From Aulostomus chinensis (taxonomy: Eukaryota > Chordata > Actinopteri > Syngnathiformes > Aulostomidae), in the NCBI GenBank assembly GCA_037954235.1, contig JBBMOA010000021.1, positions 5,371,501 to 5,435,500 of the forward strand: a DNA stretch of 64,000 nucleotides, written 5' to 3'. This document shows positions 23,952-33,800 of this stretch, one piece after another. How positions within the stretch are numbered: position 1 is the stretch's first letter; every line of letters begins with the position of its first letter. The notes under the pieces are model-generated. The model worked only from the letters and a program-made list of their open reading frames with translations, did not search any database and was not told the DNA's origin. A program made the position numbers and the translations under genes.

Positions 23952-26900
23952 GTGACCAAGAGACAAAACAAAGCCGTAATGCAGAAAGAAGGTACACTTG
24001 TTTGTCGTGTTTCATCGGTTTGATGAGTATTGTTTTTCATTTTGACCATAATTTCTCTTTTTTTGAAAGTTGAAAACAAACACAAGCTTGAAGGAGCTGA
24101 GAAACTAGTTATTTGATAAAAGTTACAAAAGATCAAACCGGAAATACGTGGGCACAGAGCGGCCATTTAGAGAGAAGAAGGTAGAACTGAGAAGTTGTTC
24201 CCGCGTTTTGAATAGTTTGAGGCCACGAGTTGGTTATTTGAATCTGCTGGCTTTAGGTTAGACAAACACCGGGTGATACAAGATGTTCCCACACTTTGAT
24301 TAATTTGTAGCCCCAAACTAATTATTTCCAGTACCCAAAATCATACAAAGGGTGGCGTGAAAACAAATGAACTTGTTATCTCATAGAAAACAAATGAGTC
24401 AAGTTCATGGGGACAACTTATAGGTTCCGTCCAAAATGTATCAAATCGTAGGAACAAAGTTTGACTTTGTCTCCGCAAACAAAACAAATTGCGGGAACAC
24501 GTTACATAAAGTGTAAGCAATTACTTCTTTACAGCCTCTCCGCAACTTATCAGTTTTCAAAACCTCTGCTTTCACACTAAATAAAATAAAGTAAATAACA
24601 GAATAAAAAACGTTCGTCACCAACAGACCAAGAAACGCAGAATCGTGTCTCACAGAAACCTTTGTCCTTTCATGACTTTAACGCTTCTTAATACACCCCA
24701 GCAGGACAACCAGGAACCAAAACACAGAGCAAGCGATCATTTCTGCGAGCCACTTCGTCAATAGGATGGAAAATAAGCCAATCTGGCAAACTTAATCATA
24801 TTTCCTAGAACTTTGTAAACCCCTAGAATGTCAGCTTGAATTTATTAATCAATGAGACAGTGTCACCAAAGGGACCGTAATAGACACTAGGCCGGGGATG
24901 ATATGCAGCACCTGCCACTCTTAAGCTCTGCTGAAATGGACTACAGGCACCAGAAGTGCTGCCGTCTCCTCTGCAACGTGCCCCACTTGCAAATGACATC
25001 AAATCTCAATTCCATATGCCACCTCGTACGGTGCTTTATTACATTCCCACGTCCTAACCACGTCGCTTTGTGATAATACCATGACAATGGGCAGAAAAAG
25101 CCTGGGAGGTTTAAAAAAAATGTTCATGATTTATTCAGCAGGGCTCATTTCCTACTAAAGTAATATGAGATAAATATGAACCATGTACAGGGTATCTGGA
25201 GATCAAGGGTAAAAATGGATGCACCGAGCCAGTAACACTATGTGAAATTGAATAATTTTTCACCCTTTGGAGGATGCTGTCTGGGGCAAGCTGTCTAAGG
25301 ATGTTCCGCCCCCACCAGCCTTGGTGTCTACCTCGTCATTATCATACTGGCAGATGCAGTTCTTCCTCTCGACGCTTAGGAAGCTTCACTTTACCTGATG
25401 GGGCTGTTGACTGTGTCGGTGTCCCGGGCACTAACGCTGCCAACTACAGTTCCCACGGCTGCATTTTCTGGAACTTTCCACTCATAGACTGGAGCGAGGA
25501 AGACAGGAGGCTCGTTCACGTCGCTCACGACTATCTTCAGCGTTGTTCTGTCCGTGAACTCCTCCAGAGGCAGAAAAGCAGTGTCCACGTGATCGTTGAC
25601 TGCCTCTGCAGCAATCACAAAACGTCTCTTTGTTTCGTAGTCCAAAGGCTGCGAAAGACAGAAAGGGTCTTCTTTATTAAGATTATTTTTTTAAATTTCG
25701 TGGCTGTTACAATCAAATCCGTCCTGAAAGCTAGAAATAAGTTAGCATGGTGTCTGCTTCTCTCTACTTCAGGTCGATGGCTTTTTGGAATTTTTGTTTT
25801 GGTTAAATGCCTAAAATGAGGCCCGTGCTTAGCACTAGGTTAAGTTATTTAAAATGTTTGATGTACAGCACTATAAAAAAAAAGCCACCCAAGAGCAGCG
25901 GTCGCTAACAAGGAAGGGAACCAAGATCACACCGAAACTACGAAAAGGGCGAAGTTAGTTGAGGTGACGCGATACTCTAAACAAAAAGTAGTAGTAGCAG
26001 TTGCAGCGTGCTGCTAGCAGGTAATGTTTTGCAGCAATTATCTTTTACCATTGTTTTAAACATTACCATGATCCACCCCAAGCTTTAAGTGCCATTATAT
26101 TTGCTATTTTTAATGTAGAAGACTTTTTTGTGTTTAAGCACAGAACTATTGACACACGCTTACACCGTTAGCTCAGAAATTAGCCCAGTAACTACACATG
26201 ACTTTACAGCAGTATATAGCTGTATAACCATCATAGTTTAGTCCATTTGATCTGGTAGCATTTGGAAAGTCACATAATTGAATCATTTATCCACATTCCA
26301 GTTAGCTGCCGGCTAACGGAACCAGCGAGGGAGTGTTGCCCCCGACGGAGCTTAATGAGCATTGTGTGAACTCAACTGGCGAAGGCACTAACGTAAGGGA
26401 TGTTCATTCGTAGGTGGCGTACGACGCACTATAGCTTTAATTGCTACTTTCGTGCAATTCTTAAACCTGATCAACACAGGAAATCAGTGGAAAGCACCAA
26501 TCAAGAAAAAAAAAACGAAGTAATTTTTCCTTTTCTGATGTTTCTATTCGGCTGTTGTAACTTTTATGAAATACGGTTTACAAGTCTGTTTCATTTCTCT
26601 GCTTGGCAATCAATGAATCTTTAATCTAACGTACTGTAAATCCAATGCAGAGCAGAAATCACCTTGGCCAGCAGAATCACTCCCTCTTGCGTCACCGGGT
26701 CTGTCTGGATGATGAAAGTGGAGCTTTCCTCCAGGTCTTCCAGGCTGTAGGTCATTCTGGCATTCATGCCAACATCACCATCTTCTGCCAAAATCCTGCC
26801 CACCGTGGTGCCCACTGCTGCATTTTCAGGGACGGCAAAGGTGTATAAATCTGTAAGAGCATCGTGTCGACACCATTAGACTGATAAATGGATGTTTTCT

Positions 26901-27184
26901 GGAGCAAAGACAACAAATAATACAAGTTGTGTGCGCTTAAATCTTGCCGACGCGGCAGTGAGTTGCTGGTGGCTGGTCAAGAGAACGTGTTAAGAAGGGA
27001 GGACATTTTGGTTGAGGGTCAATTTGTGTGAGTTACAGATAAATTGCGGCAACTCCACATAATCCTAGTCTGAGTCTAATAAAAAGATGAGAAAATATGA
27101 TTGTGTCTGTGAGCCAGTCTATTTGGATGGCTGCCACAAGCGGGAAGAACTCAACAGGCAAATAGCTGCTGCTGCAAGGAAAAA

Positions 27185-27219
<35 letters not shown>

Positions 27220-30200
27220 CCTTGCTGATAATAATATGCAATTATGTGACAATACAGAGGGCACAGTTCAAAGTGAAATATAGCTGTGCAACATTTATGC
27301 GGCCTTTTCACTGACCGCAGGATACAGTAGCTGGAGCATCGGATGTGATTGTGGCATTAATAGTTAAAAGTATCATCCTTGCTGTCTCATTTCTACTGAA
27401 TTGATTTCTTCCCAGGGCATTCATTTAGTGGGCTTTATTGCTACCACGGCTAGGTTTGTTTCGAAAAGGTCATGACAAATGTCCTTTCATGTGTGAATGA
27501 TTAAATTCATCTAGAGGCTGATGCATGTACGTGTGGACATGCAGATGAAAAGAACCTCTCTTCCTTCCCTCCGTCCCGCTCTCATTCTTTGACTGTCTCC
27601 TTTTAATTTTTGCTGCTGGCTGAATAATATATAAAGTCAAATGCAGCACGAACCACCCACCCGTACCCCAACAACGCACGATCAAATAAATACCTCCCGG
27701 GTATAATATTAAACATGTCTGCAGCCTGCAATGCTTTGTACTCCCTTATTGATTTCATTGAGTGTGTATGGCCTGCTGTTTGCATCAGAGTGACTCATGA
27801 AAGTGACTCACGTTGCTGGAAGTCGGGCCCGTTGTCATTGACATCAGTCAGGCCGACTGTGACCGTGGTGGAGGAGGAGTATCCACCGCTGAGGCCCAGC
27901 ATATCCTTCACCTGCACCACCACCAGGTACTGCTCCCTGGCCTCGCGGTCCATGTTGGGCCAGGATGTTACAATGATCCCTGCAAGAGGAAGGAGATGAG
28001 AGGCGGCTTCATCACAACAGCACCCGTGAATCTGTGCTTAATAAACAAACTTAGCCTCAAGTAGTCCATTAGAGAGGCGTGCAGCATTGGCAGTAAACAT
28101 AATGTTCTCGAGATTTAATCAATACCCAGAAATATATTAGGAGGCTTTCTGATGACTTGAAGGGTCCTCTGTTGATGGAATGGAGGCAACAATACAAATA
28201 AGGGTGAATAATTTGATTAAAAAACGTGGATGGACGTGAAAATGAGAGTGTGTGGATGGAAACAGCTTCTCAGCAGCCATTCAAGGACAGCGTGTGGAAG
28301 GCTACTCGCGATCCCCTGCCGACCACGTAGAAGCACTTGAGTTTCCATCCAACTGTCAGGTGAATCTCGCAATTTTTGGGAATGGCCGTGAGCCACATGA
28401 GCCATCCTACTGGTTTGGGGTGAATGAAGTCTTTTTAGAAGATGGCTGTAAGAGTGAAGTCGATGAAGAAGAGGTCCCCCTCGTCATCTGCTGCTGTCTA
28501 AGGGAGAGACTTCTGGAGGACTTAGTTTCAGTTGGTACGGTCGCAGTTGTCCTTTGGTCCCAGTTTGTGTTGCGCGCTATCAGGACAGGACAAATTTAGG
28601 TGACATCCATGAAGACGGCGACCCCGCGAGTTTAAGATGGGCCACATTGGAATTATTCAAATGCGCTGTTTCAATATTCCAGATAGCAAAAACTCTTTCA
28701 ACCGTGTATAAAACTTTATAGTGTGTGTTTATGTGAACATGGGGAGCATTTTCTTTCAGAATTCTGACATTTGAAACAACCTTTTCCAATAAAATACTTG
28801 AAAAATACGTTCATGGAAACAAGACTGAAGATAGGGCTAGCGTTAATTTAAACTTGTAACTTCAAACTAATTTCAGCTTCAGACTCTTTGGTTCCTCTAC
28901 AGACATTAATCTATAAAATGAGCTCCGATATTTTTTTTTTCTCTCTCAAAATGGACTTGCAAACAGACGGTCAGTGTGGTTTGGGGAATTTGCTACTTTC
29001 ACAGAGGGGAAGTCATTTGATGGTGAGTTTGATGCCCAATTTTTAAAAAAGAACATATCAGACAGTGCAGAGCGAGACAAATATGGAGCCCCATGGTCTA
29101 AAAGAATAAAAGATTTAGTACTTTTATCACATTTTTTGACTACAGGACACTGTATCCATGGCTCCAAAAGTAAAAACTGCCCAGTCTAATACATTCATTT
29201 ACATGTAAACATTATTCCACTGTCAACAATGACCGCCTCGAGTCTTCCTCATCAAAGTCAACAGATGTGTGTGGGAAGAGCTGGAAATGACCTCTGTAAG
29301 AAAATGTGGTGTCAATTTGCATTTACTGGCCTTAAGTTTCTGTCAAAGATTAAAAGGCCCCAGAAGGAATGGTGTAATTTGTCAATAATTGAGACAAAGT
29401 TGCCTGGGGAATTTTAACAATATCTTGGTTAGAAATAATCTAAAAGTGGTGGGGAGAGGAGGGAAATCCTTAAAGCTGTCTTGACAAACTGAAATTAGAA
29501 ACATTTGACCTTTCTGTCCTTCTTAGCCCTTTTTGTAAGAAATGGAAACATCATTTCCTGCATGGTCAAATCTCTAGTGAGTCTTCATAATGACTAAACT
29601 GGCTGTTCGGAGGGGAGTGCGCTCGTAACTGATGGTGGGTAGAGGAGGGTAGAAGTCAGCTCGCCGTACCCGTCTTTGGCTCCACGGAGAAGTAGGGCTC
29701 CCCCTGCAGGATGGAGTAGATTAGCTTGGCGTTGTTTCCAAACATGGGATCATCAGCATCTGTGGCTGTCACCTGGGCCACTGTGGTCCCTGTTTGGGAG
29801 AGGGGGGTTGGGGGATCATGCAGTTAGAGTTAGCTCAGGCAGCGGTTCCAGTCGACGGGGAAATAAAGTGATTAAGCCATACTCCCGCAGGGTCTGTCTG
29901 TCTGGCTCAGGGGGGTGGGGGAGCATCGAAAATGGAAGGGGGGGGGGGGTAGAAGAGAGATGTTGACAAAGGGCCGAGGGTTGGGGGGGAGGATGGGGGG
30001 TAGAGCACTGGCCTTTCACAACACAGTCAGTCTGTGCAGGTGTGTGTGACAAGCTCTCCAGTCCTGCAGCGATATCGCTCACACTATCCACCTGCCTCTC
30101 ATTTGCTCTGCTTTCCAACTCACCTCTCTATCTTTCACACTTACTAGCCTTCTCTCAGATGACCATATCCTTTTCCTCACCTTGCTCTCCATCTTTTTTT

Positions 30201-32912
30201 CCCCTCTCCACTCCCCCCCCCTCTCTCTCTCCTCTTGTCTATCTCACTCTCTTTTTCCAGTGAGTGCTCCGTCCTTCTCACAGGCGGGGATTTACTGCAG
30301 CATTTCTTATTCGAAAGTCATCTGCACTCCAGCACCCCACCCCACCCCCCCACCCCCACACACACACTTTCTCTTTTCAAGTCAAATGCATTATGATTTA
30401 TTACAAGAGAGATATTATACTGCAAAAGCAGATTACATATAAATTGAAATGGTAATGTTTGTGGTATGAAAGGGCACTGGTTGTAATAACATTATTTAAG
30501 AAATTTATCCATAAAGGCATCCAAGCAATGATACAGAATCCAATACATTTAACTTCCTGAATGTGGACGGATGACAGACATTCATATCAACCTTTTTGTT
30601 CATTATCGTCAGCCAGGATTGCAGTTGCCGGGAAAAAAAAACAAAACTCTTTGAAAATGTATCCTTGGAAACAATAAGCAGCTCATTTAAGTTCAGAGCG
30701 ATTGATTCCAAACAGGCCCTGCAGGTACGAGCCATTCTAGTGAGGCTGTTCACTATAGAATGCTAATGTCAGCATGCTAACTCGCTCATGTAAATGCTAA
30801 TACGCTGATGCTAAGCAGGCTGTGTTTACCGTGTTCATCATCTTGGTTTAACTGCTAACATTTGCTAATCAGCGCTGTATTTGACTATTAAACAAAGTAC
30901 TTGACAAATTGGATTTTGACTTGGTAATAGCTCATCAAAGACTTTCAGAAGCATCCTCCGAGGACCAGGAGCGTTATCGCCTCTGTCAGGTTTTATGCTA
31001 AACTCGGTGGCGTTGTCGCCTTCTTGGATGAAAGTTAGCAGCAGAATGTCTTTTCAAAATCCGTGGTTTCCAGTGGGTCCAGGGAGAGTTCATAAACTGG
31101 CATATAAATAGTCAGTGACGATCTATCATGAAATGATGGGATGTATTACATGAACTAGAATAAATAAACATAATACCCCAACCATCCAGGTGGCGCTCAC
31201 ACGGGCTTTACCACGGTTGGTGGGCTTCAGCTGCACTGTAACTGGGCTCTGGGTGCGTTAAATATGCAGGCTAGCCGAGGTGGGTGCTGCATGGGTCGAA
31301 AGTGTGCTACATTCTTTTATCATGGGCCCTTTATCAACCCATCTGGGTGAAACCGTAAGGGGACCTCAATGGAAACTGCAAATCTGAGCGGGCCCCAGAT
31401 GGGTGCAAAGTCTGGATTTGGTCACGTGACCATACGATGTGCAATAGTGAGTAGTAGGCGAGTACTAAAATTTTTATTTTTTTTTTAAATACCAGATAGA
31501 AATGCACAGAAAAGCCAGATGAACTAAATTCTTTTAGGTTTGGGATAAACAGCATGACCCTGTTGTAGCTGTTGGTCAATGTTAGCGCAGCAAGCTAATC
31601 CAGCATAGCTTGGTCATGCCACATGTTTAGTAATATGTCTTCTAAATCAGCACTCAACTTTTAGATTGGTGAGTTCAAGAGCTTTCCAAGGGACGGGTAT
31701 CGGAAAGATCTTTTCAGAATTAACAGTCAGCGCGAGTGCGCGCGGCTGTTTTAATCAGTGCTTTCACGAGTATTAAGCGCATATAGGAGACTCACCTCTG
31801 CTCCCAGGTGCTGACCATCAGAGTGCTGCCCACAGACCTCTCTATTCTCCACACAACAACCTAAACTCTAGATTCAGCAAAATCCAACACACAGTTTGCA
31901 AAACATATACACGCCTTAAGGTGTGTGTGCGCTTGATAATATTAACTATGCCCCTCATAATAGCTTGCACAGGGGTGCATCCTAACAACCTTACGCCTCA
32001 GACTCCGGTAGATTTTGTAAAAAGATGTTGCTGGTGAATTTTTTATATCCCACTTCCCATGTTTTCCCATGTTGTGAGTAACACAAATTAAATTAAATTG
32101 AATTTCATTAAAGTTGGTTGGAGGCAGAAATCCCAAAGACAGATATTAAAAAAAAAAACAAAAAAAACCAAACCTGAGCAGATAAATCCAAACAAGCTGC
32201 ATGCTTAAATTTAATTTGGCCTCATGTTTCTGAAACATACCAGGTGGACACATCTCAGGGATGCTGGACACATACGGTTCGTTCTGGAACTGAGGGGCAT
32301 TGTCATTGATGTCCTGCACCTTGATGATGAACTCTGATTGGGGCTCTTCTGGTTCGTTGGATCTCCTGTTGATAGCCTGAGCTTGAAGGACATAAAAGGC
32401 TTTTTCCTCACGGTCAAGCTTCTTCGTTGTTCGAATCTCGCCAGAATACTCATCTATCTCAAACACATCTCCCGCCCCTTCTCCTGATAATATGTACTTG
32501 ATGGAAAACTCGCCTCGGTCTGAGTCAGATTTGATCTGTAAAACAACACAAAAAAGGGAGGAAAAGTACATGAGAGCTGGATAATGAGGGTTTTTCATGG
32601 TTAACTGTGAAACATGCATTTTCCAAAGGAAGTGCTCTATCAAGGACATGGAGGGCATTCAATCTGAAGCGGTACCTGGCCAATAATGCGAGGAGTGGGA
32701 TCTTCCTCGGGGACAAACATCTGTTTCCAGATCCAGCCTCTCTTCAGGCGATGGTGAACATGAGTGGACCCCTGGGCCAATTGTTGGGCTTCCAGACTCT
32801 GAGTGGCTCTCGTATCGTTCAGCATCCCGCCAGGAATCATAGACAACACCGCCAGCGCAGCCAAAACCCTCATTTTTACTGTCCATCCTCGCGTTGCCTC
32901 TGCGCGTCTCAT
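16478..32912 (-). CDS. cdh19: type II classical cadherin, cadherin-19-like, 11 coding exons (whole gene span)
   Basis: Calcium-dependent homophilic cell-adhesion protein of the plasma membrane, expected to link neighbouring cells outside and catenins and actin inside. Joining 32912-32676, 32535-32241, 29789-29670, 27979-27812, 26850-26663, 25648-25395, 23774-23638, 23291-23170, 22882-22765, 19700-19449 and 16992-16478 gives 2406 nt in frame (801 aa). Seen: signal peptide about residues 14-32, furin-type RLKR 55-58, mature start GWIWKQ (both type II tryptophans), EC1-EC5 with DRE at 120, 228 and 450, linkers DINDN 154, DVNDN 263, DVNEP 379 and DINDN 483, four EC5 cysteines (500, 592, 594, 600), a membrane helix about 612-639, and a tail with PPFD and a YAYEG...SLSSLES block (742-767). 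Several internal exon lengths (120, 168, 188, 254, 137, 122, 118, 252) match the usual type II cadherin pattern. Family is certain; the cdh19 assignment rests on remembered similarity in EC3-EC5 and the tail, so cdh7, cdh20 or another divergent type II paralogue is possible. Confidence 0.93.
17150..17635. repeat. degenerate minisatellite, core CCACAAGATGTAACTTGTTCC
   Basis: At least six related blocks of roughly 50-65 bp repeat the order TTAATTTGTGGCCACAAGAT, GTAACTTGTTCCC, ACAAGTGAAT. Clear copies lie at about 17200, 17285, 17470 and 17565. The array ends about 160 bp before the acceptor of the last exon. A weaker array of similar wording lies at 24180-24500. Confidence 0.75.
18042..18096. 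repeat. (TG)27 microsatellite
   Basis: Perfect TG dinucleotides for 55 bases, inside cadherin intron 10. It is followed by short runs of T, A and G. Confidence 0.97.
18636..18779 (+). other. 47-codon open frame with good start context, unrecognised
   Basis: ATG at 18636 in the context AAACATGGC opens a frame reading MADIVKEDEEDYFWINQHSE and continuing PELAEDFGWSYANV to a TAG at 18777-18779. It is acidic at the start. It lies antisense inside cadherin intron 10 and shows no splice donor in frame. I do not recognise it; it could be a fragment of a transposon or of a retrocopy, or chance. Confidence 0.2.
19449..19700 (-). CDS. cdh19: cadherin coding exon 10: EC5 end and first half of membrane helix
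   Basis: 252 nt, phase 1 at both ends. Acceptor cattctcag, donor G|gtgagg. It encodes DNTAGIVARRSSF, LPVVVTDSGSP and the cysteine cluster VCSCQPTGHC (592, 594, 600), then EALALSMGVSLQTLLGLLVCL entering the membrane. The LSMG segment just before the helix is a cadherin-19-like feature. The helix is completed by the next exon. Confidence 0.97.
20200..21260. repeat. dispersed repeat rich in TTTTAGTC / AGTCGACTAAA words, split by a SINE
   Basis: Sequence on both sides of the SINE repeats words such as TCTCATTTTAGTTG, CAGTCGACTAAATCT, CCATTTTAGTCAAAACCTC and AGTCAACTAAACC. This is the style of a family seen widely in teleost genomes. Boundaries are approximate and the family name is unknown to me. 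Confidence 0.5.
20433..20804 (+). mobile_element. full-length tRNA-derived SINE, type A body, (GGAT)n tail
   Basis: The head CACGGTGGTGCAGTGGTCAG has an A-box-like segment, and GGTTCGAGCCC at 20482-20492 is an almost perfect polymerase III B box. The body includes CTTCCTCCCACAGTCCAAAG and CTAAATTGACTGTAGGTGTG. The tail has GGGATAGGCTCCACCCC and ends in a GGAT run. Orientation is opposite to the cadherin gene. Confidence 0.88.
22632..22692. repeat. compound (TA)n(TG)n microsatellite
   Basis: About ten TA units pass into interrupted TG units, in cadherin intron 9 about 70 bp before the donor of exon 9. Confidence 0.92.
22765..22882 (-). CDS. cdh19: cadherin coding exon 9: EC5 first half
   Basis: 118 nt, phase 0 to phase 1. 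Acceptor cgtgtctcctcag, donor CAAG|gttatg. It encodes LVQLLSAVDPDDPAEGHHFY and HINPNFTIRDNQ, with one N-glycosylation sequon (NFT). The conserved 118-nt length and junction phases identify it even though its correct frame is short. Confidence 0.96.
23170..23291 (-). CDS. cdh19: cadherin coding exon 8: EC4 end, EC4-EC5 linker
   Basis: 122 nt, phase 1 to phase 0. Acceptor cttcactactgcag, donor GAG|gtatgt. It encodes SSVVAFIKVLDINDNVPRL (DINDN 483-487) and PYICEG, which provides the first conserved EC5 cysteine (500). The usual phenylalanine after the linker proline is replaced (VPRLARDY). Confidence 0.96.
23638..23774 (-). CDS. cdh19: cadherin coding exon 7: EC4
   Basis: 137 nt, phase 2 to phase 1. 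Acceptor ctttttcttccag, donor A|gtaagg. It encodes YSIDKRSN, NNGTIIVAKALDRE (DRE at 450-452) and WYNVTVDAMET. N-glycosylation sequons NGT and NVT are present. The length matches the family's 137-nt exon. Confidence 0.97.
23923..23951. repeat. (CA)n microsatellite
   Basis: Perfect CA dinucleotides, about 14 units, inside cadherin intron 6. Confidence 0.93.
24180..24500. repeat. degenerate minisatellite related to that at 17150-17635
   Basis: Words such as GAAGTTGTTCCCGCG, GATGTTCCCACACTTTGATTAATTTGTAGCC and GAACTTGTTATCTCA repeat at irregular spacing. They share the TTGTTCCC, TTAATTTGTGGCC order with the array in intron 10. Confidence 0.55.
25395..25648 (-). CDS. cdh19: cadherin coding exon 6: EC3 end, EC3-EC4 linker, EC4 start
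   Basis: 254 nt, phase 0 to phase 2. Acceptor ctttcgcag, donor AG|gtaaag. It carries LDYE at 338-341 in place of the more common LDFE, the linker DVNEPPVF at 379-386, a second VPENAAVGT and the DTDT calcium loop before NSPIR. The + strand frame at 25274-25819 is antisense to this exon. Confidence 0.97.
25649..26662 (-). other. cadherin intron 5
   Basis: 1014 bp between the two EC3 exons. I see no exon, microsatellite of note or mobile element. A- and T-runs are short. Confidence 0.75.
26663..26850 (-). CDS. cdh19: cadherin coding exon 5: EC3
   Basis: 188 nt, entering in phase 1 and leaving in phase 0. Acceptor gctcttacag, donor AAG|gtgatt. It encodes VPENAAVG, the EDGDVGMNA calcium loop and TQEGVILLAK. 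The acidic, serine-containing segment between YSLED and FIIQTD is close in style to cadherin-19. Confidence 0.97.
26851..27811 (-). other. cadherin intron 4 with (CA)n at 27188-27215
   Basis: 961 bp at the EC2-EC3 boundary. It contains a 14-unit CA microsatellite and otherwise no recognised element. Confidence 0.8.
27812..27979 (-). CDS. cdh19: cadherin coding exon 4: EC2 second half
   Basis: 168 nt, phase 1 at both ends. The acceptor follows a short pyrimidine stretch ending tcttgcag and the donor is C|gtgagt. It encodes NMDREAREQY (228-230 is DRE), QVKDMLGLSGG and the EC2-EC3 linker DVNDNGPDF at 263-271. The + strand open frame across 27715-27999 is only the shadow of this exon. Confidence 0.97.
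27980..29669 (-). other. cadherin intron 3 with a possible non-autonomous element
   Basis: 1690 bp within EC2. GGATGGAAACAG near 28253, GTTTCCATCCAAC near 28340 and CATGGAAACAAG near 28811 form short inverted and direct matches of the kind seen at ends of small non-autonomous fish elements. The 115-codon + strand frame at 28252-28599 lies across this area and resembles nothing I know. Confidence 0.4.
29670..29789 (-). CDS. cdh19: cadherin coding exon 3: EC2 first half
   Basis: 120 nt, phase 1 at both ends. Acceptor tcccaaacag, donor G|gtacgg. It encodes the DADDPMFGNNA calcium-binding loop and YSILQGEPYFSVEP, which is highly characteristic of EC2 in type II cadherins. The length equals the family's usual 120-nt exon. 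Confidence 0.97.
29790..32240 (-). other. cadherin intron 2 with a long pyrimidine-rich tract
   Basis: 2451 bp between exon 2 and exon 3. It holds a G run (29939-29950), C/T-rich sequence at 30050-30370 on the + strand, and GTTAGC-type words. No exon is missing, because the phases on both sides agree. Confidence 0.8.
30165..30262. repeat. polypyrimidine (+ strand) tract
   Basis: About 100 bases almost entirely C and T, including an eight-C run and CTCTCTCTCTC. The cadherin pre-mRNA would carry the purine strand. Such tracts can form triplex DNA in the family of H-DNA sequences. Confidence 0.7.
32241..32535 (-). CDS. cdh19: cadherin coding exon 2: most of EC1 and start of EC2
   Basis: 295 nt, acceptor ttgttttacag, donor G|gtatgt, starting in phase 0 and ending in phase 1. 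It encodes residues 80 to 178, with LDREEKA at 119-125 and the EC1-EC2 linker DINDNAPQF at 154-162. It continues into EC2 with PYVSSIPE, whose glutamate is a calcium ligand in the family. The intron before it is only 140 bp. Confidence 0.96.
32676..32912 (-). CDS. cdh19: cadherin coding exon 1: signal peptide, prodomain, start of EC1
   Basis: Encodes residues 1-79 and ends in phase 0 at CAG before gtaccg. Two in-frame ATGs exist, at 32912 and 32873, both with A at -3. The second sits directly before the hydrophobic stretch VLAALAVLSMIPGG, so either may be the true start; I kept the upstream one as the longest open choice. The prodomain is very short and ends in RLKR. The mature protein then begins GWIWKQ, with tryptophans at mature positions 2 and 4, which is the type II strand-swap signature. 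The transcript's 5' untranslated part is not resolved. Confidence 0.92.
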
Positions 32913-33155
32913 GGTTAGTGGAGAGACGATAGAGGTGTCACTGGTCCAGTGCTACCAATTCTTCACTCAACAGCACAGTCATTCATGATCCCGGCAGTGC
33001 TGTAGCCCAACTTCTTATTGTGTGGTTTGTATGCAAATTCATGTTGCTGAAATGGAAGTTAAGAGTTTAATTAATGGCTGCAGTCAGAATTTACCAGCAG
33101 TGCTCAGAGTTTGCAGAATGAGGGTATTGAAAGATATACAAGTGTAGTCCAACAA

Positions 33156-33172
33156 CCCCCCCCCCCCCCCCC
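33156..33172. repeat. C17 homopolymer
   Basis: Seventeen consecutive C followed by an A run, about 240 bp upstream of the cadherin start codon. Confidence 0.95.
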
Positions 33173-33277
33173 AAAAAAAAGAAACAATAGTAAGTGGTCT
33201 CATGCAGTTAGTCTGGGAGTCCAGTTTCAGTTCATCCAAATGATCCTTGTACGAACCAAAACCACTATAACACTTTT

Positions 33278-33282
<5 letters not shown>

Positions 33283-33336
<54 letters not shown>
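33283..33336. repeat. (TA)27 microsatellite
   Basis: Perfect TA dinucleotides, about 370 bp upstream of the cadherin start codon. Confidence 0.96.
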
Positions 33337-33342
<6 letters not shown>

Positions 33343-33639
33343 ATTGAGCAAAACAATATTATAGATTAAGTACGGAGGCTAAGGACGGCATCAAAACAAA
33401 ACATAAAAAAAAAACAGTTTGGATATCTTGAGATTAATTTTAAATGATTTGGTTTCCTTTTTTTTTGTATTATAAGATGAAATAAGGTAAAAACATAACC
33501 AATCCCGAGTGAAGTTCAGGTTTTTCTTATCTTATCTCATCCTCTCATGCAACAATCACCCTGCCATTGCAGTGTCACAGTATTTAAAAAGACAAAAAAA
33601 GTAATCTGAGATAACCCAGCTGTTTTTTTTTTCATTACC

Positions 33640-33800
33640 AAATTACAGTTTGAATTATCTCGGTATCTCAACCATGCATTAACTCGCTAGCTCGAGGAAA
33701 AATTAGATAAGAAAAATGAGCTTGTTAGCACAAGAAAACAAGCTTGGTTATCTAGAGATAATGCATTCATTGTTAACTTATCTCGAAAATGAATAGAAGT
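33640..33800. repeat. ATCTCGAGATAA-type dispersed repeat
   Basis: Words TATCTCGGTATCTCAA, GAGCTTGTTAGCACAAGA, AACAAGCTTGGTTATCTAG and AACTTATCTCGAAAATGA resemble the teleost AACTTGTTATCTCG repeats. A related fragment is at 55640-55790. Confidence 0.4.

Larger units (their letters stand above)
23775..25394 (-). other. cadherin intron 6 with minisatellite and (CA)n
   Basis: Contains an A run (23876-23891), a CA microsatellite (23923-23951) and the weak TTGTTCCC-type array at 24180-24500. No additional exon was seen. Confidence 0.8.

Noticed and set aside
25274..25819. 181-codon + strand frame
   Set aside because: It lies over the antisense of cadherin exon 6 and extends into introns; no similarity to a known protein.
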